A stretch of DNA of 64,000 bases, taken from assembly GCA_000827265.1 (NCBI GenBank), contig KN834775.1, positions 80,547-144,546 of the forward strand, in the 5' to 3' direction. The notes beneath the pieces are model-generated. The model saw only the letters and a program-made list of their open reading frames with translations, was not told the DNA's origin and ran no database searches. The stretch is from Collybiopsis luxurians FD-317 M1. Its lineage: Eukaryota; Basidiomycota; Agaricomycetes; Agaricales; Omphalotaceae. The position numbers were made by a program, and so were the translations under genes. Shown here in pieces: positions 58,954-64,000 of the stretch; positions within the stretch are counted from its first letter, which is position 1; every line of letters starts with the position of its first letter.

Positions 58954-60174
58954 ATGTCTCGTTGGATTCCTTTAGAAAGCAATCCAGAGGTTAATTTATT
59001 TCCAACTCTTACTCAACATCTAATAACTAACAATGTTTTGAAACCCAGGTCCTTAATTCTGTACGCCAACCTTTCTTTCTGATTCTCGGCAGCGATTTTG
59101 ACTAGAGTTGTCTTTCAGTGGGCTAACAAAGCAGGTCTCGATGAATCAGAAGCCCAATTTGGCGATATCTATGGCTTCGATGAAGAGGTGCGCTCATGTC
59201 TTTGGTAACTTCGATCCGAACAAAGACTCAGTGTCGGTACTCAGCTCCTTACAATGGTCCCTAAACCAGTCAAAGCAATTCTTCTTCTCTTCCCCATCAC
59301 CGCGGCCATTGAGGGCAAGAGGCGCGAAGAAGACGAAAAGATAAAGGCCGACGCCGCCGATGAGACGGTGCCCAAGCCTAAACCCGACCAAGTAATCTGG
59401 ATCAAGCAGACAGTATGGCTCTTTACATGCCAGCGTTATCGATGGCTGATCGCTGTAACTTGGCCGCTTTTTAGATCTCCAATGCTTGTGGCACCATTGG
59501 ATTGTTACACGCACTAGCTAATGTATGTTTTTCTATTTCTATCTTATCCCCAGAGAACGTAAATACCGGTGATGATCGTACATGGCGTGTTCCAGTGGTT
59601 ATTCCCGCTTATCTCAGACCATCACACTCATTCAAATAAAACATGGCTCATAATTCTTTTGCAGACTGGCGTTAAATTGTTACCAAATAGTCCATTGGAG
59701 CGCTTTGTTGAGGCATGTAGAGGTATGTATACTTGTCCCCCAATCGAGAGGAAAAACGTGTTTTTAATCTCCCTTCCCACATATTATTATTCAAACAGAC
59801 AAATCTCCTTCAGAACGCGCGGAGTTCCTCGAAAATACACCACTTTTCGCCGAAATCCACGCGGAAACTGCTTCTACGGGGCAATCAAGTGTGCCTACTG
59901 ATCTGGATACAGATCTTCACTTTACTTGTTTCGTGGAAGCAGCAATCGACGGGGAGACACATGTGGTTGAGCTGGACGGGAGGCGTGCAGGGATTATGGA
60001 TCGAGGAAAGGTCCGTTTGGATCTTCTAAGTGTGAGTGGTTATGTGAATATTTGGCAATGAATCTGAGGTTGTCTTAGGACGTGGTCACGCTGGTCAAAG
60101 AGACGTATATCAAATCCTCTGGTGGAAGCATCCAGTTTTCAATGACGTCGCTTGGACCACTTTCTGAGTGGTAA
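58954..60174 (+). CDS. YUH1: Ubiquitin C-terminal hydrolase, UCH-L1/L3 type (Yuh1)
   Basis: This cysteine protease trims small adducts from the ubiquitin (and often Rub1/NEDD8) C-terminus. Eight exons (58954-58989, 59049-59060, 59119-59187, 59245-59412, 59475-59522, 59665-59722, 59799-60031, 60079-60174) sum to 720 nt, 239 residues, the normal size. The catalytic residues are in place: oxyanion Gln94, nucleophile Cys100 in SNACGTIGLLHALAN, His171 in DTDLHFTCFVEA and Asp190 in VVELDGRRAG. A ~25-residue charged stretch (KRREEDEKIKADAADETVPK) sits before the active site, as in other fungal UCHs. Exon 2 is only 12 nt and supplies VLNS in the conserved SNPEVLNSWANKAGL. It is convergent with the DUF1640 gene, stop codons 111 bp apart. 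Confidence 0.93.
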
Positions 60175-60285
60175 ATGACATTATTAGGGAACCGTATAAG
60201 TAGCGAATAATTGTACAAAATGAGTGTTGTATGGTGTACAGAGCCGGGTTGGTACAGAAACTTGAGATTAATTTGTTGGAAGAAT

Positions 60286-61098
60286 TCAAACGCGGAAACG
60301 CATGTACGCCATGAGCAGGGCGGAACATCCGGTCACTGCGAGAGAAATGTCAGTTGAACCGGAAGGGAGCAGCTTTCAATGAAACGTACCGATTCCGACT
60401 AGATACTGTAACGTTGTAGCCTGTAGTGACGATGCAGGCTGTCAGTCACAGGACATCGGGGGTAGGTACCCAACACACCTTTGAAGCCTGAATGGCCGTT
60501 CTCAACCCAGCAATCTCCTGCTCGATCTTGTATTCCACTTCCTTCAACTTGAGTTCCTTGCCATTAGCCTCATCCCTATACCTCCCCTTTTCCAAATTCA
60601 AATCCAAACGAACACCAGCTTGGGTTCGGGTTATCTCTTCCCTCAGACGCTGCTTAAGCTTCTCAATATCGTTCGCCAAACGGTCATTCTCTGCCTTGAT
60701 CATTGCCAAATCGTTCTTCTCCATCAGTTGAAGCTCCGATTTTGCTTGTGCGAAATCGACTTGTTGGGTGTATTGGTGCTGCAAAGACAAAGGGGCAGAA
60801 TACCGTTTATTTAGAGAATGGGTGAATCTGGACCTCGTATACCCACCTTTTCTTGATCAGCCTTGGTAACCATGTTGCTCGTCATATTTCTAATGCTCTC
60901 ATCAATGACTTCAGCCATAGCAGCCATAATACCCTCAGCTTGGGCTCGGTTCAGCCCTTCGCGTTCTAGCCGCTGCACAAACTGATGCGTGTCAAAGTGA
61001 AATTCGAATTTGGGTTTGCTTTGCGAGAATGAACGAGTGGATGGGATAGTGAAATGGGGGCGACGACGAAGTAGTCGCAGGGCGGCCACTGTTTGCAT
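60286..61098 (-). CDS. FMP32: Mitochondrial coiled-coil protein of the DUF1640 / MCUR1-CCDC90 family (Fmp32-like)
   Basis: Four exons (60847-61098, 60479-60778, 60390-60405, 60286-60335) sum to 618 nt, 205 residues. The first ~30 residues (AALRLLRRRPHFTIPSTRSFSQ) form a basic, Ser-rich mitochondrial targeting sequence. Then come the family motif FDTHQFVQRLEREGLNRAQAEGIMAAM, a long coiled coil (KAENDRLANDIEKLKQRLREE; DLNLEKGRYRDEANGKELKLKEVE) and a C-terminal membrane helix (YLVGIVTGCSALLMAYMRF). Relatives act in the inner membrane, in cytochrome oxidase assembly or proline metabolism in yeast, and near the calcium uniporter in animals. The exact role here cannot be fixed. Exon 3 is only 16 nt. 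Confidence 0.88.
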
Positions 61099-61303
61099 GG
61101 TTTACAGTAATGGTGGTGGGTGGTGGTGGTAGGAAAGCAAGTTTGACATAATGTGCCAATTCGTGTGTACACATTGACTTTAATATACAAAGCCCTATAT
61201 ACTGTATTCCAATTCGAAAAGAATGTCATTATGTATGTTGAATCCTATGTACTATACCGAAAATGAGAGAATGATAGTGAACACCTATAGATATAACCAT
61301 TGT

Positions 61304-62380
61304 TTAATTTCTTCGTTTCCGAGCCTCAAACTCTTGTCGCGACATCCGAGTACCCAAAATCGTATCCCAGTGTATGAAGAACGGCTGAGAGAAGTTGGAC
61401 TTAATACCAATGACCTATAGCAGCAAAATCAGAAAAGAACGGCCACAGTGGTAGAGCGGACGTGTACGCTGCGGAAACAAACCTGATGGTGAATATCATG
61501 ATAGTCCGCATTATTGCTGGAAATGATTTGAAGGGGGTCAAAGGGTAGCTTATATCCGCAGTGGTCGTCTACAGTTTTCAAAGTCGATATGACGAACAGA
61601 AGCAGAGCCTGGCGCGGAGTCATTCTGGTCACAGTCTCCGCAATGGCAGCGCCGAGAGAGTCCAAAAGAAATCCTTCAACGGGATGGTTGTAAAGGGCGC
61701 CGTAGGCGTAGGGAACGTACAGACGGTGGTGCCAGGAGTGAAACTGTCTGTACAGCCATTTATTGACGTGCATTGCTCGGTGGAGAAAGTATTGCCAAGT
61801 GTCGATTGCAAACCTAGGAAGGGTGTAAGTTTGGACTTGTAAAGCAATTCAAGGAATACTACACATACATGGCAAACAGAAGCTGCACAGTCGGTATAAT
61901 CCACCAGTAGACGGCATAAGTCACTTCTGCCAACCGATGCGTTCCTCCTATTCGCGTCAGAACGGGAGCCAGCAATCCAGTCAAGCGATGCATTTCTAAG
62001 ACGGTATCCGCATGTCCCTCGTCCGACAACCAGAATATCCCCAACGCTGTTTGTACAACCTGCTGAAATATGACAGCCCAAATGACCTGGGCTTTTGTGA
62101 CCAAGTTCTTTGAACGCACTTCGACGGATTCATGAATGCGATACTTTTCGAGCCATTTCCAGTCTGAGCAGTCCAGGTAATGGAAGAATAGAGATAGAGA
62201 CCAATAAGCGATAATTGGACCGGCGACAGTTAAGATAGGATCTGATATTCCGTCGACGAGAGTTGGGTTGGGAGAATGATAGAAAGGGTGGTTTGCGGAC
62301 GAAAAGCAAACGGAGTGGCCAGCATAGGATGAGCAGACTGACTTGGATGCGGTGGCCGTCTGGTTTGGATGATGGGCCAT
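61304..62380 (-). CDS. SUR2: Sphingoid base C4-hydroxylase Sur2 (fatty acid hydroxylase superfamily)
   Basis: Converts dihydrosphingosine (or ceramide) to the phyto-form in the ER, using a di-iron centre. Several exons; the start is MAHHPNQTATASKSV at 62380 and the stop is TAA at 61304-61306. Two N-terminal membrane spans (VDGISDPILTVAGPIIAYWSLSLF; AQVIWAVIFQQVVQTALGIFWL) precede the His boxes: HRAMH, HSWHHRLYVPYAYGALYNHPVEGF and, after KTVDDHCGYKLPFDPLQ, NNADYHDIHHQ. These are almost word for word the Sur2 signatures, followed by IGIKSNFSQPFFIHWDTILGTRM. The protein stops soon after (ARKRRN), without the long Lys/Glu-rich tail of yeast Sur2. It lies head to tail with CAF40 with a 340-bp gap. 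Confidence 0.94.
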
Positions 62381-62720
62381 TGTGTCTCAGAAAGAGGCTG
62401 GAAGGAGGTTCATATCCGAAAAAAAAATATTGACTCCAAAATCAGATGATAAGTGGGTATACAGCTTCCGCTTACTCATCAAAATTCTCGACGCGTCCAT
62501 ATCGCGTCTGGACTAATTCCTTTGGTACACATAGCTACAATACTAGGAAGGGGATTCAGATATACGACAATACTTATTAGTTTGTACACTTGAACTTTTA
62601 CCAAGCAGACATAGGAATCAGGAAACGGAAAGAAGAGAAAATAAAAAATATCGAAGCAGATGCAAGGTAACAATGCTGGATTGAAAATCCGAGAGATGAT
62701 ACAATGTCCATAAACAACTG
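62381..62720. other. Spacer upstream of SUR2
   Basis: This 340-bp stretch between the CAF40 stop and the SUR2 start (both minus strand) should contain the SUR2 promoter. It holds an A-run near 62421 and no recognised element. A minus open frame 62479-62829 overlaps the end of CAF40 in a different frame and is not real. Confidence 0.5.
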
Positions 62721-64000
62721 TCAAGGTTCGTTCAGATTGTTGAGTAGAGTCGTTAAACATCGTTTTGTGACCATGTCGCCCTGTAAGGCAGTCTGAGATC
62801 TCACAGCTGGACAGCAACAACTTAAACATACCTTCAAGAGAGCACTAAAAGTCGAGTCGCGTAGAGGCTCAGGTAAGCATGCACGCAGGGCTTCTCGGGC
62901 TCTGTAGATTATACTATTAGTAAATAAAGACCGAACACGAAGGTCCCGTTACCACTTACCTCAGATTATCACTCAACCTAAGATAACACCTCACTACATG
63001 TTTCAACAGCCTCACCGCCTGCGTCTCGACCAGCTGATTGACCATGTTGCTCAAAACAGTCCCCACTGCGTAGAAGCGTTCGTAGGTGTGACATATATAC
63101 GTCAGTCCAGTTTCATCGAGAAGGATCTTTTGTACGATGAAAATGGCTACGGTTTTGGACAGCTCGGAACCGGTTTCCATGATCCGAAGACAGAGAGGGA
63201 TAATTTCGGTGGAGAGCAAAAAGTGGATAACAGTGTTGTTGTCGTTTTGCTGAGGAGAGGGTGATTGGTCAGTGGAAACGAGGGACGAAGTTCCAAAGAT
63301 GTACCTTGACGAGAGCTCCAATCACACCCAAAGAGGTAAGACGTAGGTATTCAAACGGTCGAGTTTTAGAAGTTGTGTTTAGGAAGGGGTATAGGAAGAG
63401 AGGGATGTGAGCTATCAAGGGGAAAAATATCAACATTGCAGAGTGAGTGTATAGACTGTATACATACCATTCAAGAAAAGTTGTCGTGTCTCCGTATGTG
63501 AAGCCACACACTGCAGCAAGGCCAGGGCATTACAAACTCGGTTGGAAACATGAGCGGTAAGATTTGGCGGCGAGAGTAGAGGATAGACAGAGACGATTTC
63601 TTGTAGCAGGGCGGGCATGATACCTAGAAAAAATATGTTCAGCAGCTATTTCGGTGACGGAACGGCTCAAGTCCTAACCGAAGGAGTGCCATAAAATCAA
63701 CGCTAAATCATCATACTGTTCCCTCTTCTTGCTCAATTCCAAAAGTGCACTCTCCCTGGTAGTCGGATCCATAAGGTCTATAACTAGTGCAAAGATCTTG
63801 CTATCGTCTTGTACATGCCCCGCGGCACCTGCACCTGCAGCAAGTCCATTGGCAACCGTGGCAGCCCCGGTCAAAAACTGCCCTTGACCGCCGAGCATAG
63901 GTTGATGTGGAACAGGATGAGCTAATTGACTTAGACCTCCGGCAGAGAGAGGCAATGGGGGAGTTTCAGCTGACGAATAAACCGAAGCTGCAACGGAAAG
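62721..64000 (-). CDS. CAF40: CCR4-NOT complex subunit Caf40/CNOT9 (Rcd1), 5' end beyond the right edge
   Basis: This armadillo-repeat subunit of the CCR4-NOT deadenylase recruits RNA regulators and GW182/Nanos-type partners in other eukaryotes. Several exons, stop TGA at 62721-62723. The N-terminal part seen is Gly/Ala/Pro-rich (low complexity). The core begins with [30 protein letters not shown] and continues with [115 protein letters not shown] and [28 protein letters not shown], all highly conserved in Rcd1. The last short exon encodes [19 protein letters not shown]. The true start codon is not in the window; the frame stays open to the edge. Confidence 0.95.

Noticed and set aside
55864..60426. 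Three copies of TGTAGCCTGTAG (55864, 56695, 60415)
   Set aside because: A 12-mer recurring a few times is expected by chance in 64 kb; flanks do not match beyond a few bases.

Overview
The window is nuclear DNA of a filamentous fungus, most likely a mushroom-type basidiomycete (Agaricomycetes). The reasons are many short introns (mostly 48-60 nt) in nearly every gene, genes packed on both strands with short spacers, an ERK-type mating/filamentation MAP kinase, a fungal P450, fungal-type Vrg4 and Sur2, and an intron-containing tRNA-Met. No bacterial, viral or CRISPR feature was seen. All gene models below were rebuilt by hand from splice signals. Wherever exon lists are given, the exon lengths sum to a multiple of three.

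Region 1 (1-8,276), gene expression and checkpoint genes: the 5' part of SPT5 runs off the left edge, followed by an orphan gene, the SAGA subunit Hfi1/Ada1 and, divergently, a four-BRCT Dpb11/TopBP1 scaffold. Region 2 (8,276-14,049): mitoferrin, a xanthine/hypoxanthine phosphoribosyltransferase and a 12-exon cytochrome P450, all on the minus strand. Region 3 (14,511-20,610): a tiny secreted protein, a makorin-type CCCH/RING ubiquitin ligase and the decapping activator Pat1, all on the plus strand. Region 4 (20,932-28,331): glycogen debranching enzyme and a Fus3/Kss1-class MAP kinase on the minus strand. Region 5 (29,247-33,475): tRNA-Met with a 23-nt intron, a family-2-like glycosyltransferase, and a GDP-mannose transporter whose start codon lies only 49 bp from that of the glycosyltransferase. 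Both could act in Golgi or secretory glycosylation, so shared control is plausible. Region 6 (33,737-43,063): pyruvate carboxylase, a nitronate monooxygenase and the U3 snoRNP protein Rrp9.

Region 7 (43,064-58,953) is different: about 15 kb with one recognisable gene, a small Ecl1-like Cys-rich protein at 50,297-51,214. Region 8 (58,954-64,000) is dense again: a UCH-type deubiquitinase, a mitochondrial DUF1640/MCUR1-family protein, the sphingoid C4-hydroxylase Sur2, and the CCR4-NOT subunit Caf40/CNOT9, which runs off the right edge.

Most genes are unrelated housekeeping functions and do not form a pathway cluster. The most unusual signal is exon architecture: 5-, 7-, 12-, 14-, 16- and 18-nt exons, each needed to keep frame or conserved residues, plus two likely GC-AG introns. 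These are easily missed by automatic annotation.
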